A DNA stretch of 64,000 nt from Candidatus Mcinerneyibacteriota bacterium (GCA_016937175.1 JAFGWL010000018.1:1-64000); one strand, 5' to 3'; counted from the stretch's first letter, positions 7,963-16,809 are shown. Notes: generated from the letters alone by a model not told the origin. Made by a program: numbers and translations.

Positions 7963-8907
7963 ATGAAACGCATGATACTTTTGACCCTCATTATCGTGTC
8001 CGGCTGGTGCTTTCTGGCTGCTCAAAATGCAGCTTCGTTCTATAACCAAGGCGTTTCCCTGCTGAATCAGGGACAATATCAGGAGGCCGCTGAACAATTC
8101 AAACGCGCCGCCATCGAAGATTCGACTCATCTGGAAGCACGCCTCGGGTTGGCTCAGGCCTATTTCAAGCTCTCCCAATGGGAAAACGCCGAAATCGCTT
8201 TGAAAGAAGCCCGGGATCTCTCTCCGGATAACCCTGCTATTCTGGATATGCTGGCAAAAGTCAAATATATGCTCAAAAAATATGAAGAGAGCGCCACTCT
8301 TCTTGAAGAGCTTTCTGTCAAAGATCCCCAGCCCGACAACCTTTCCCTTCTCGGGAACGCCTACTACCGTGCTGACAAGGGAACCAAAGCTATCAGAGCC
8401 TTCGAGCGCTCCCTTGAAGCGGGAAACCGCAATACGGGCGATTACCGTATTCTGGCCTCTCTATACTATCAGGAGTTTAAACAGAAAAAAGATAAAAACG
8501 ACCTCAAACGTTCATTGTCCATTCTGGACCAGGCTGTTTCCATCAAGCCTGAGCCGGAGACTTACTATTTTAAAGGGCGCTACGCCTATTTCAGTAAAGA
8601 ACTGGACACCGCCAAAGAAGCTCTGGCAGAAGCCCTGACTCTGGATCCCGGCCACACAGATGCTCTCTACTACCTGACCAGGACCCTTTTTAAGCTCCAT
8701 GAATACGATGAAGCTCTTGCCACCGGACGCAAACTCATCAACAGGAGTCAGAATTCCAAATATTATGCCTTGTTAGGGGATATCTGCCGGGAGAACGGAG
8801 ACAACCTTTCAGCTTTGGATTACTACAAACAAGGGGCCACCTATTCCGATAAAACAGGACAATACTGTGCTCAGTATTATGAATACCTGAATCAGCCGAA
8901 GCAATAG
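7963..8907 (+). CDS. Exported tetratricopeptide-repeat protein
   Basis: 314 aa with a signal peptide (hydrophobic residues 4-18, ending LAAQ) followed by about seven TPR units from FYNQGVSLLNQGQYQEAAEQ onward (GLAQAYFKLSQWENAEIALKEA, LGNAYYRADKGTKAIRAFERS, YLTRTLFKLHEYDEALATGRKL). No enzyme domain. AAGGAGG precedes the ATG. Monocistronic: own promoter and a strong terminator right after. Likely a periplasmic scaffold; partner unknown. Confidence 0.85.
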   Translation: MKRMILLTLIIVSGWCFLAAQNAASFYNQGVSLLNQGQYQEAAEQFKRAAIEDSTHLEARLGLAQAYFKLSQWENAEIALKEARDLSPDNPAILDMLAKVKYMLKKYEESATLLEELSVKDPQPDNLSLLGNAYYRADKGTKAIRAFERSLEAGNRNTGDYRILASLYYQEFKQKKDKNDLKRSLSILDQAVSIKPEPETYYFKGRYAYFSKELDTAKEALAEALTLDPGHTDALYYLTRTLFKLHEYDEALATGRKLINRSQNSKYYALLGDICRENGDNLSALDYYKQGATYSDKTGQYCAQYYEYLNQPKQ

Positions 8908-8924
8908 ACGGTTAAAGGGATCAA

Positions 8925-8956
8925 AAAGACGGGGGGAGGAACACTCCCCCCTTTTT
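8925..8956. terminator. Bidirectional intrinsic terminator
   Basis: Stem GGGGGGAG (8931-8938) with CTCCCCCC (8944-8951), 5-base loop, T5 on the plus side and A5 before the stem, so it can end the TPR gene and the convergent FecR operon. Confidence 0.85.
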
Positions 8957-8960
8957 CTAT

Positions 8961-9656
8961 CTATTCACTTGCCTTGTCACGCTCCAGGTTCCAGCTGACC
9001 CAGGGGTCCTGGCTGTCTTTTTCAGGATCGAACTCGACCGGGTCGGTGGGGACTCCCTCAGGGGAGATAGCGATCCGGTTCAGCTGTTTCACGATTTTGA
9101 CCCATTCTTCCATGCTCACTTCTTTTGGGCCTTCGATCTCTACGGGGCCGTCGATCTCCGCCGGAACTGCGGGCATCTGATCGGCATCCCCTGAAGGTTT
9201 TTCCCCCCGGACTTCTACTTTTCCGTCATAGACAAAAAGCTGGGCTGAGTCATCCGCATACTGGTCCAAGCGATAGACGGTCCCCCTGACTCCGGCGGTG
9301 CCTGTCCTGAAACTGACATTATACTCATCCTTTGAAACGAGCCTTTTGACCTTGGTCCAGAACCGTCCCAGAGTCACTTTGATAGAGACTTTTTTTCGTC
9401 CCTTTTCTTCTTTGAGGCTTTCCATATAGATTTTTGAATCGGGGCCTACCCGTACAAGGGTCCCGTCGTCCAATGTGATCTCCAGCTTTCCCTTCTGGGT
9501 CGAGATGAAATCTCCTTCACGGACTTCCTGGCGCAGTTCGGCCACAGCATAATTGATCATGACCTGGCCTTCGATATAAGAGACCTTGCCGCTTATCGCA
9601 AAGAGCGGGACAGCCAGGGCAAAAATGACAAATGAGATCAGAAGCAAACGTTTCAT
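8961..9656 (-). CDS. Exported FecR-domain protein (second copy)
   Basis: 231 aa, signal peptide (LLLISFVIFALAVPLFA), then a FecR-like beta domain: GKVSYIEGQVMINYA, ITLDDGTLVRVGPDSKIYM, GTAGVRGTVYRLDQYADDS, FVYDGKVEVRG. The C-terminal tail (GPVEIEGPKEVSMEEW ... WVSWNLERD) matches that of the protein at 2431-3168. It is last in a unit folC-sigma factor-membrane protein-this gene and overlaps the membrane protein by 4 bases. FecR proteins often pair with ECF sigma factors, but this one has no cytoplasmic part that could bind the sigma factor directly. Confidence 0.8.
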   Translation of the reverse strand: MKRLLLISFVIFALAVPLFAISGKVSYIEGQVMINYAVAELRQEVREGDFISTQKGKLEITLDDGTLVRVGPDSKIYMESLKEEKGRKKVSIKVTLGRFWTKVKRLVSKDEYNVSFRTGTAGVRGTVYRLDQYADDSAQLFVYDGKVEVRGEKPSGDADQMPAVPAEIDGPVEIEGPKEVSMEEWVKIVKQLNRIAISPEGVPTDPVEFDPEKDSQDPWVSWNLERDKASE

Positions 9657-10093
9657 ACTTTTTCCTCTCCTTTTTTCTCTGTTAAACCCTCAATATTATG
9701 AACAAAATCATCATATCTTTCAATGGAAGAGGGAACGATCATTTCACGCTCTTTTCCTTTGACCAGCGCCCCGTTTTGGAAAAGTGTAACAGACTCCACC
9801 TCGGCCAGGAGGATCTCTTCCCGTTTCCCTCCGGGAGCAAGTTTTGTAAGGCTCTTCTCATCCAGAAGGAATCGCGTAGTCGACATCTTCATAAAAAGGC
9901 GGCTGTACTTCATCAGTGGAAAAAACAGGATGAAGGCTCCCAGGATGAGTATATCCGGAACGGCCCCTTCCCTGCTGTTAAGGCGAAAATAAAGATAGGC
10001 TCCCACAGCTACCGCCATGGCAATGAGAATACCTCTGGACAGGTAGGACATCTGTCTGATCTTTTTCCTTTGGTAACCGTATTTTTCGAACAT
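9653..10093 (-). CDS. Small membrane protein with PH-like C-terminal domain
   Basis: 146 aa, not assigned to a named family. Two membrane helices at about residues 20-36 and 46-60, a short basic stretch, then a soluble beta-rich part (TRFLLDEKSLTKLAPGGKREEILLAEVESVTLF) that resembles bacterial PH-like domains such as YcxB C-termini. Sits 10 bases after the sigma factor gene and overlaps the FecR-type gene. Given the position it might connect the sigma factor to the exported FecR protein; this is inference. Confidence 0.65.
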   Translation of the reverse strand: MFEKYGYQRKKIRQMSYLSRGILIAMAVAVGAYLYFRLNSREGAVPDILILGAFILFFPLMKYSRLFMKMSTTRFLLDEKSLTKLAPGGKREEILLAEVESVTLFQNGALVKGKEREMIVPSSIERYDDFVHNIEGLTEKKGEEKV

Positions 10094-10103
10094 CTCTTCT
10101 CCC

Positions 10104-10700
10104 TCACTCCTCGAAATAATCCTTCAGCATCTCTTCGAGCATCTTTCGCGCCCTGAAAAGCCGGCTTTTGACCTGGCCGCTCGTCAATTCAAGTTCTTCA
10201 GCGATGGACTCATAACTCTTTCCTTCCAAAGCAGCCTTCTCCACCACTTTCCGGTAATGAACCGGCAGGTCCCTGATGGCAGCCTCTACCGCTCGGGAAA
10301 TCTCCCGATATTCCATGGTCTCTTCCATGGTAGCCCGCCCGCTTCTCTCCATACGCTCCAACTCCTCTTCGGGGTTGGGGATAAAATGACGCTTCACGAG
10401 ATTCCGAAGATACATCTTCCACTCATTGGAGACGACAGTGGAGAGCCAGGCCGAAAACGGCCCTTCTCCCTTGTATGTCTCTATCTTATAGTATACCGTA
10501 ATAAAGACATTTTGAAAAAGCTCTTCCATGATTTCTTCTTCACCATTGAGTTTTCTGATATGCTTCATGACAAACAGAGTATACCGGCGCACCAATTCAT
10601 CGAAACTTTTCACGTCTCCTTTTTGAACCTGCCTGATAAGCTCCTTTTCGTCAAGCTGCTGAAGATCATCGCTAGTCTTTATATTTTTCCATAATTTCAT
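10104..10700 (-). CDS. RNA polymerase sigma factor, ECF-like
   Basis: 198 aa from ATG 10700 (GGTGA five bases upstream; an in-frame GTG at 10709 is the alternative). Region 2 is at about residues 27-95 (FDELVRRYTLFVMKHIRKL ... FSAWLSTVVSNEWKMYLRN) and region 4 at about 145-190 (VVEKAALEGKSYESIAEELEL, VKSRLFRARKML), with no region 1 or 3, as in ECF sigmas. The start lies inside the 3' end of folC. No classic anti-sigma gene is next to it; the following membrane and FecR-type genes are the only candidates. Confidence 0.9.
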   Translation of the reverse strand: MKLWKNIKTSDDLQQLDEKELIRQVQKGDVKSFDELVRRYTLFVMKHIRKLNGEEEIMEELFQNVFITVYYKIETYKGEGPFSAWLSTVVSNEWKMYLRNLVKRHFIPNPEEELERMERSGRATMEETMEYREISRAVEAAIRDLPVHYRKVVEKAALEGKSYESIAEELELTSGQVKSRLFRARKMLEEMLKDYFEE

Positions 10701-11955
10701 AAATATCACCCATGAGATAAAAGGAACCGTGGGCTACGATAAGGTCAGAGGGGCCTGCCTCTGCCAATGCCCTCTCCAGCGCTTTTTCCAGGTCTCTTTC
10801 CGTCAGTATCCCCGCCCTCTCTCCCGCAGCCATCCGTAATTCTTCCACAGTGGCCGACCGGAAAGAAGAGTTTTCCGTTAAAATCACCTTCCGACAATAT
10901 TCAAAATCAAGGGAAAGCATTCCCTCAAGGTTTTTCCCGCGTGAATAAGAGACCACCGAGACCAGCCTGCGCCCCGGATACTTCTCCTTCAGAGCTGTAT
11001 AAAGAGCCCCGACTGATTCCACCGTATGGCCGACGTCTAAGACCCAGAGTCCTCCCCTGAAGACCCTCTCCTCGATACGGCCTCCCAGGAGAGTCTTCTC
11101 CGCAGCCCTGACCAGGGTTTCCCTTTCCTCTGAGGACTCTCCCATGCAGTGGAGCGCCTGGTAGGCACAGGCGAAATTACGGATCTGATGTTCTCCTTCC
11201 ATGGCGAGCTTTACCGGCCCTATTTTTTCCCTGCCGACAAAGAGAAACGAACCCTCAGCAGTGAAATCCCTCCCGTAAAGAAACGGCTTGCCTCCGGCTT
11301 CCAGGGCTAGCTCTTCCAGATAGTCCGGGATCCCCTCTTTCTGGGGACCGATGACCACAGGGATCCCGGGTTTGACGATCCCCGCTTTTTCCCGGGCGAT
11401 ATGCCTCAAAGTAGGGCCCAGAGTCTCTGTATGGTCAAGTCCGATGGTATTGATCACAGCACATCGGGGTATGATAATGTTGGTACTGTCCAGACGTCCC
11501 CCCATCCCTACTTCATATACGACCCAATCGGCCTTCTTTTCCCTGAAATAGAGAAAGCTCATAAGGGTGATCAGTTCAAAGAAAGTCCTGTAGCGTTTTT
11601 CCCGCCCTGAGGTGGCCGGCCTGATCTTCTCCACCAGGCCTGCAAAATCCTCTTCTGAGATCCACTCATCATTGATTCTGATCCGTTCCCGGACATTATA
11701 AAGATGCGGGGATGTAAATGTCCCCACACGGAATCCCCGGGCCATGAGCATGTTTTTCAAAAACTCCACCACGCTCCCTTTCCCCTTGGTCCCGGTCACA
11801 TGGATTGATGGAACCGCTTCCTGAGGGTGGCCGAAGAGAGCGGCCAAAGCGCGAAAGGACTCCAGATTATAATGCGACTCATCATACTGGACGTCTTTCT
11901 TGACCTCATAATTGATAAAGGAATTGAGATAAGCTGTCGCTTCCTGAAAATCCAT
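10672..11955 (-). CDS. folC: Folylpolyglutamate/dihydrofolate synthase FolC
   Basis: 427 aa from ATG 11955 (GAGG five bases upstream); the longer frame to 12006 has no RBS. Mur-ligase-type enzyme that adds glutamate to folates. Motifs: ATP loop HVTGTKGKGSVVEF, YEVGMGGRLDSTNII and a C-terminal VLDVGHTVES, a variant of DGAHNP closer to the eukaryotic DGAHTxES form. Length is normal. It is the first gene of a unit that continues into the sigma factor, with a 29-base overlap. Confidence 0.92.
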   Translation of the reverse strand: MDFQEATAYLNSFINYEVKKDVQYDESHYNLESFRALAALFGHPQEAVPSIHVTGTKGKGSVVEFLKNMLMARGFRVGTFTSPHLYNVRERIRINDEWISEEDFAGLVEKIRPATSGREKRYRTFFELITLMSFLYFREKKADWVVYEVGMGGRLDSTNIIIPRCAVINTIGLDHTETLGPTLRHIAREKAGIVKPGIPVVIGPQKEGIPDYLEELALEAGGKPFLYGRDFTAEGSFLFVGREKIGPVKLAMEGEHQIRNFACAYQALHCMGESSEERETLVRAAEKTLLGGRIEERVFRGGLWVLDVGHTVESVGALYTALKEKYPGRRLVSVVSYSRGKNLEGMLSLDFEYCRKVILTENSSFRSATVEELRMAAGERAGILTERDLEKALERALAEAGPSDLIVAHGSFYLMGDIYEIMEKYKD

Positions 11956-12012
11956 AATATCCTCACTGTTAACCACAAAAATATCACAATTATCAGCAGA
12001 TGCCAATGGGAA

Positions 12013-12042
12013 AGAATGGAAAGGGGCGGGTGAACCCGCCCC
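12013..12042 (-). terminator. Intrinsic terminator after the FAD oxidoreductase gene
   Basis: Minus strand: stem GGGGCGGG / CCCGCCCC (12042-12035 and 12030-12023) with a TTCA loop, followed by a T-rich tract (TTTCCATTCTTT). It lies 7 bases after the stop. Confidence 0.75.
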
Positions 12043-12048
12043 GCCGGC

Positions 12049-13200
12049 CTATTTGAATGCTTCCTGGCCGGAAAAATCCCGGTATAGGGTCAGATCGTTA
12101 AGGATCTCCTTCTCCTGAGTACTGAGCTCGCCCAAAATATCCTTCGATGCATAGTAACCGAGCCCGGGGCCCAGCATATAGCCCTGTCCGCACATCCCCA
12201 CCATGTTATAGTAATTTTCCACATCACGGGTAAATCCGACAATGGGGAACCCGTCGGGAGTATTGGGATAGAGGCCCCTCCAGGTCCTTCGCACATTGAG
12301 GTTTTTAAGGATCGGCATCAGATCGATCATCCGCCGTGAGATCTGGGGGAGAAAGCGTGATGTCGGGCGCTCGTCTTTTCCCAGGATGGCCGGAGATGGA
12401 GTAATACAAAAGATAAACTGTCCCGTCTTATGCTGATAAAAGTAGTAGTTCTTGGATCCGGGAGCTTCCCTCATGTCCACGATCATTGTGGGCAGGATAG
12501 GCTGAACAGCATCGGTGATGCCTCCTTCATGGGAATCGGGATTCACAGGGACATCGATCCCCGCAAGACGGGCGACTTCTGCAGCGAATCCGCCGGCGGC
12601 ATTGACCACGACATCCCCGTGATAAGTCCCTTTATCCGTTCTGATCGAGGTAATCTGTGTGCCCTTTTTCTCCATGGCGATGACTTTTTCACGAAAATGA
12701 AAGGTCACGCCGTTTTCCAGGGCATTGAAATAAAAGGCGTTGATAGATCTCATGGGAGAAGCCGATCCGTCATCGGGAGAGAAAGTCCCCCCCCGGAGCC
12801 CCTCAGGATTGATCATGGGAAACATCTTTAAGTAGTCGTCCCGGTCAAGCCAATCGATATTGAGCCCATATTTTTTCTGTTTTATCAACAGCTCTTTATA
12901 GGTCTTCTCATGGGTTTCTGTATAGGCAGGATAGGAATAGCCGCCCTTTTCCCACTCGATAGGATCTCCGTATGTCTCTTCCCATGTGGAAAAGATCTCA
13001 AGGCTTTTCTGACAGATGAGGATCTTGGAACGGTCAGAATGAGTGGCTCTGATTCCTCCGATTGCGCGTTTGTTCTGCCCTTGTCCCGGAGAAGGTTTTT
13101 CATCAAGAACGAGGACTTTTTTACCCGCCCGCCCCAGATACATGGCAAGAGGCGTCCCGACACTTCCGGCTCCGATGATGATCACGTCATAATTATTCAT
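12049..13200 (-). CDS. FAD-dependent oxidoreductase, DAO family (beta subunit of an amine/amino-acid dehydrogenase)
   Basis: 383 aa from ATG 13200; a GTG nine bases upstream is less likely. Begins with the Rossmann motif DVIIIGAGSVGTPLAMYLG, followed by an ADP-binding acidic end (VLDEKPSPGQGQNKRAIGGIRATHS) typical of D-amino-acid-oxidase/sarcosine-oxidase-beta/glycine-oxidase relatives. It ends with the C-terminal FAD pocket (YPNTPDGFPIVGFT ... MCGQGYMLGPGLGYYASKDI). Overlaps the large Fe-S flavoprotein gene by 8 bases, which gives the alpha/beta layout known from HcnBC, opine oxidase and archaeal dye-linked proline dehydrogenases. Substrate not determinable; proline, hydroxyproline, sarcosine and opines are candidates. 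Confidence 0.88.
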   Translation of the reverse strand: MNNYDVIIIGAGSVGTPLAMYLGRAGKKVLVLDEKPSPGQGQNKRAIGGIRATHSDRSKILICQKSLEIFSTWEETYGDPIEWEKGGYSYPAYTETHEKTYKELLIKQKKYGLNIDWLDRDDYLKMFPMINPEGLRGGTFSPDDGSASPMRSINAFYFNALENGVTFHFREKVIAMEKKGTQITSIRTDKGTYHGDVVVNAAGGFAAEVARLAGIDVPVNPDSHEGGITDAVQPILPTMIVDMREAPGSKNYYFYQHKTGQFIFCITPSPAILGKDERPTSRFLPQISRRMIDLMPILKNLNVRRTWRGLYPNTPDGFPIVGFTRDVENYYNMVGMCGQGYMLGPGLGYYASKDILGELSTQEKEILNDLTLYRDFSGQEAFK

Positions 13201-15286
13201 GGCTCTCACCGTCCTTTATCCCCGCGAAATAACGAAGAGGCGTATCAAAGAAAAGGGGCCTTAGCGTGTCCCGGGTGATCTCTGAGACATCAGCACCCTC
13301 TTCCCGCATGAGCCTCAGAATAATGCTCTGACAGGTCTTCCCTCCGCAAGCCCCCATTCCGGCCCTTGTAATCGCTTTAAGCTGGTTGATGTCACGCACT
13401 CCTTTACGGATCAGCTCCCGGATCTCCCCGGCTGTCACACGCTCACACCGGCAGACGATCTCATCGTCGCGGATCTCGGGAATATACTCTCTCAGGGGTT
13501 CTGTGACAGTATGGTCTTCCTGAATGATCAGGCCGGCAGCCTTTTTGGCTTCTTCAGCAGGCATTCTGAACTGGACGAGATAGGTATTGGAAACCTTCCC
13601 TGCCTTTCTCAGGCTGATCACTTCATATTCCCCGAGAGGATTCCCCGCTTTGTCGGTAACGAAAGCCTTGTCGCCGGCATTCAATCCCTTGTCCCCGAAT
13701 TCATAGGGCAAAGTGACAGTGGGCATATCACTTTCTTTACGGAAATCCACCAGCGTCACAGCCAATCCCGGACAGATGGCGACACACTGCATACATCCGA
13801 TACAACCCTTATCTTCCAAAAAAACCGGGACACCCATCATATTCTCAGGGTCGATATAGATGGCATTTTTAGGGCAGACAGACGTACAGGGGTTACACGG
13901 GATCTCCTGTCCGCAATTGAATACAGGATAGACTCCCTGATTATGTCCGCTTGTCTGCGGTTCTACATCCCTTCCGGGCCTGCTCTTGAGGATCTCCATC
14001 TTTTTTGTCCATTCAGCAGGGATCTTTTTCGACTCTTTCTTTAATTTGCCTGTTATCTCCAGGCCCTTGATCTTTCCGCTGAACATAGCAGCAGAGGCTT
14101 CCGCGATCTCTTCGGCATCTCCGGCCAGGTAACTTTCCATGCCGAAATCCAGAGCCTGAAGATGGAATTCATTGACGGGATCAAGCCCCACGGCGATGAG
14201 AAGAGTATCGCATGAAAAAGTTTTTTCCGTTCCCGGGACCACCCGGAAACTGTCGTCCACAGAAGCCACGGTCACACTCTCGACAGCCTTATCTCCGTTT
14301 GCGCTCACCACAGTGTGCCGGGTGTAGACAGGGACTCCCATACGCACGAGTTTATCTTTGTGGACTCTGTAACCACCCACATCTTTCTGAGCCTCGATAA
14401 GGCCCACCACATCGATTCCAGCCTGGAGGGCATGGTAGCCGGCGATGAGGCCCACATTCCCTCCTCCGACGATAAAGAGTTTATCGGATGCCTTCACCAG
14501 GTCACGGTTTACCAGTGTCTGAAACGCTCCGGCTCCGTAGACCCCCGGCAGGGTGTTCCCGGGGAAAGGCAAGCTCTTCTCACGAGCTCCTGTTGCGTTC
14601 AGGATGATCCGGGGTGTCACAAGGACATAGGTCTCATTGTTTTTAAGCACTCCCACCTTTTTATCACTGTATACGGCAATAGCAGCTGTATCCAGCCAGA
14701 TCTCCACAGAAGAGAGGCTGCGGACCTCCTTTTCCAGAAACCGGCCGATCTCAAACCCTCTTGTTCCGGCAAAGGAATCCTCCACAGACCCGAAAAATTT
14801 ATGTGTCTGTAACACAAGCTTTCCTCCAAGCTTGTCTTTGTCATCGATGAGCAGTGTCCTCACTCCGGCTTTTCCTAATTCAATGGCGGCGGTCAATCCT
14901 GCCGGGCCGCCTCCGATGATCAGGACATCTGTTTCCACATCTTCGATCTCGTGGAATGTCCCGCTCTCCTCTTCAGCAGAAAGAACCGGAAGCCCCCGCA
15001 GCGGTTCTATCCGCATATTTGATCGCAGAGGCGTCATACAGGCCTTCAGAGGCCTTCCATTGACTATCACCGTGCATTGCCCGCATTGGCCGTTAGCACA
15101 GAAAAGCCCCAGGGGGGCATCATCTTTCTGATGGTAAGAAAAGGTACGGACTCCGTTGGCAAAGAGCGCAGCGGAGATCATCTCGCCCTCCTGCCCTTTC
15201 ATCTCACGGCCTTCCCAAAAAAACGTGACTTCCTGTGTGGGAGGAATATCCAGGACCGGATGTTCCTTAATTCGATAATCAGACAT
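13193..15286 (-). CDS. Multi-cluster Fe-S flavoprotein oxidoreductase (alpha subunit, HcnA/HcnB/sarcosine-oxidase-alpha-like)
   Basis: 697 aa chain of electron-transfer modules. Order: plant-type [2Fe-2S] domain (C63, C68, C71, C83); FAD fold VLIIGGGPAGLTAAIELGKAG at about 122; NAD-type fold FIVGGGNVGLIAGYHA at about 273; two [4Fe-4S] motifs (CGQEIPCNPCTSVCP and CIGCMQCVAICPG); and a C-terminal BFD-like [2Fe-2S] domain (CRCERVTAGEI ... GACGGKTCQSIIL). It combines HcnA, a ferredoxin and HcnB-like parts that are separate in many bacteria. It probably passes electrons from the DAO-family partner to ferredoxin, NAD or quinone. First gene of the pair, with its own promoter. Confidence 0.88.
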   Translation of the reverse strand: MSDYRIKEHPVLDIPPTQEVTFFWEGREMKGQEGEMISAALFANGVRTFSYHQKDDAPLGLFCANGQCGQCTVIVNGRPLKACMTPLRSNMRIEPLRGLPVLSAEEESGTFHEIEDVETDVLIIGGGPAGLTAAIELGKAGVRTLLIDDKDKLGGKLVLQTHKFFGSVEDSFAGTRGFEIGRFLEKEVRSLSSVEIWLDTAAIAVYSDKKVGVLKNNETYVLVTPRIILNATGAREKSLPFPGNTLPGVYGAGAFQTLVNRDLVKASDKLFIVGGGNVGLIAGYHALQAGIDVVGLIEAQKDVGGYRVHKDKLVRMGVPVYTRHTVVSANGDKAVESVTVASVDDSFRVVPGTEKTFSCDTLLIAVGLDPVNEFHLQALDFGMESYLAGDAEEIAEASAAMFSGKIKGLEITGKLKKESKKIPAEWTKKMEILKSRPGRDVEPQTSGHNQGVYPVFNCGQEIPCNPCTSVCPKNAIYIDPENMMGVPVFLEDKGCIGCMQCVAICPGLAVTLVDFRKESDMPTVTLPYEFGDKGLNAGDKAFVTDKAGNPLGEYEVISLRKAGKVSNTYLVQFRMPAEEAKKAAGLIIQEDHTVTEPLREYIPEIRDDEIVCRCERVTAGEIRELIRKGVRDINQLKAITRAGMGACGGKTCQSIILRLMREEGADVSEITRDTLRPLFFDTPLRYFAGIKDGESHE

Positions 15287-15354
15287 ATCTCCTCCTCGTC
15301 ATTCCGTGAAAGGGAACCTGATCCTTCTTCTAAAGATCTTTTTTTAACAGGTGA

Positions 15355-15382
15355 ATTATACCAAATGGAACCGTGTTGTAAA
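15355..15382 (-). promoter_or_regulatory. Promoter of the Fe-S flavoprotein/FAD oxidoreductase operon
   Basis: Minus strand -35 TTTACA (15382-15377), 16-base spacer, -10 TATAAT (15360-15355); leader of about 60 bases to the ATG at 15286. Confidence 0.6.
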
Positions 15383-15413
15383 TCACTTTTTCAGAGAGAA
15401 AAAAGACAATTTA

Positions 15414-15668
15414 TTATTTAGGAAAGGAGGAAGGAGGGCAGCCTCTTTTTCTGCTGATATAAGAGAGGCATTTTTTTCTGAATAGAGAGAAAAAAAGGAA
15501 GGAGATAAAGAGAAAGGCGAAGAACTGCAAAGCCGGCTGGAAGACGGCCAAAGATAACAGCGCTGTGAGAAGGGCCGCAGCTCCCAACCCCCCCGCGTAC
15601 AGGCGCGCCGAAAAGATTTCCAGTGCGAAAAAAAGAAGGCCCGCGGAGATCCAGAAGAGCTGAGTCAT
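15414..15668 (-). CDS. Small hydrophobic membrane protein (NfeD N-terminus-like)
   Basis: 84 aa with two or three membrane helices (residues 4-18, 22-45, 48-65) and a basic Cys-containing tail. The pattern SAGLLFFALEIFSARLYAGG recalls the membrane half of short NfeD proteins, but the soluble OB-fold is missing. ATGA overlap with nadE makes it a coupled, real gene. Function unknown. Confidence 0.6.
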   Translation of the reverse strand: MTQLFWISAGLLFFALEIFSARLYAGGLGAAALLTALLSLAVFQPALQFFAFLFISFLFFSLFRKKCLSYISRKRGCPPSSFPK

Positions 15669-16471
15669 GGCCTGCCTCCTTGAGCGTGAGGCATGAAGAT
15701 CGGCGGAGGAAAACGTTTATGAGACGCTTTTTTGATCATCATGGCGACTTTCGTCCGGATCTCATCCCCGTTTTCGGGTACAGGACATTCTTCGGGAAGA
15801 GGCATGCCATAGACCATCCTGATCCCATATTCCATTTCGTCATAGGTCAGGCCGATCTCCCCTTCATCTGTCTGTCCGTGCCACAATCCTCCCGAAGGGA
15901 TACGGTTTAATATCTTTTCAGGCACGCCCAGAGCCCTGCCCAAATCGACCACTTCTCTTTTAAAAAGATGGCTGATAGGAAGAAGGTCTGCTCCTCCGTC
16001 CCCGTATTTTGTAAAATAACCGATTTCCAGCTCTGTTTTGTTCCCCGTTCCCAAAACAAGATAGTTCATCTTCTGAGCATAGGCATAGAGAAGGGTCATC
16101 CGCATCCTGGCCTTGATATTGGCCAGAGCTACCTTTTCCATCCGGTCTTCGACTTCTTTGAGATCGGCCCGTCGGACCTGTGATCCGGCAAGAGAGGCTA
16201 AGGGCCGATAAGCCTCCTCAAGGTCCAGAACATGATACGGGACAGAGTTTTCCTCACACAACTCCCGGGCGAGCGACTCATCATCGCTTTGGTTCCCGCA
16301 GGGCATGATCAGCCCCAGGGTCGTCCCCGGAAAAGCTTGCTTTGCCAGGAGGAGTGTCACGGCAGAATCCACTCCGCCTGAAACTCCCAGCACCACTCCG
16401 TCTCCCCCGGCATTGACGACTTTTTCATAGATCCATAAAACGATCTCTTCACGCAGCTGTCTTTGATCCAT
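15665..16471 (-). CDS. nadE: NH3-dependent NAD+ synthetase
   Basis: 268 aa from the ATG at 16471, inside a TAATG overlap with the upstream gene; 17 further in-frame codons upstream are unsupported. It makes NAD from nicotinate adenine dinucleotide and ammonia. PP-loop GVSGGVDSAVTLLLAKQAF (SGGxDS) and LGTGNKTELEIGYFTKYGDG are diagnostic. No glutaminase domain, so free ammonia or an outside amidotransferase is the nitrogen source. Sits in a coupled unit TPR - BON-like - nadE - membrane protein. Confidence 0.95.
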   Translation of the reverse strand: MDQRQLREEIVLWIYEKVVNAGGDGVVLGVSGGVDSAVTLLLAKQAFPGTTLGLIMPCGNQSDDESLARELCEENSVPYHVLDLEEAYRPLASLAGSQVRRADLKEVEDRMEKVALANIKARMRMTLLYAYAQKMNYLVLGTGNKTELEIGYFTKYGDGGADLLPISHLFKREVVDLGRALGVPEKILNRIPSGGLWHGQTDEGEIGLTYDEMEYGIRMVYGMPLPEECPVPENGDEIRTKVAMMIKKASHKRFPPPIFMPHAQGGRP

Positions 16472-16809
16472 TACGACTCCCCGTGTATCCTGACCCATCC
16501 TTTTCCGATGCGTCGTTCCCATCCTTTGAGTTTATAGACTGCCCCCCGGATACCCGGCATGATCCTGATCTGCCTGTCCAGGGCTTCCAGGGTAGAGCGA
16601 TACTCGTGACTCAGCTTCTCCTGGATCAATTCTTCAGAATAGTAATAATCACGCCGGATCCTCATTACGGCCACATCCTGGCGTTCGATCTTTCCCTTGA
16701 TATAGGCCACCCCGTTGATGACTGAGATATCCAGAAGCGCTGTCTGAAGCCCGAGGCTCACAATGACTCTTCTCACCATGGAGGTCAGCTGAAAATCATT
16801 AATACTCAT
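16471..16809 (-). CDS. Hypothetical protein, BON-like
   Basis: 112 aa. The stretch LLDISVINGVAYIKGKIERQDV looks like the core strand of BON domains (xVxNGxVxLxG), used to bind phospholipid or ligands, but there is no signal peptide so it is cytoplasmic. The C-terminal third is basic (KGWERRIGKGWVRIHG). Coupled to both neighbours by 1-base overlaps (TAATG). Function unknown. Confidence 0.6.
   Translation of the reverse strand: MSINDFQLTSMVRRVIVSLGLQTALLDISVINGVAYIKGKIERQDVAVMRIRRDYYYSEELIQEKLSHEYRSTLEALDRQIRIMPGIRGAVYKLKGWERRIGKGWVRIHGES

Noticed and set aside
8578..8640. Possible repeat-like periodicity suggesting a tandem DNA repeat
   Set aside because: It is TPR coding periodicity at protein level; the DNA is not repeated.
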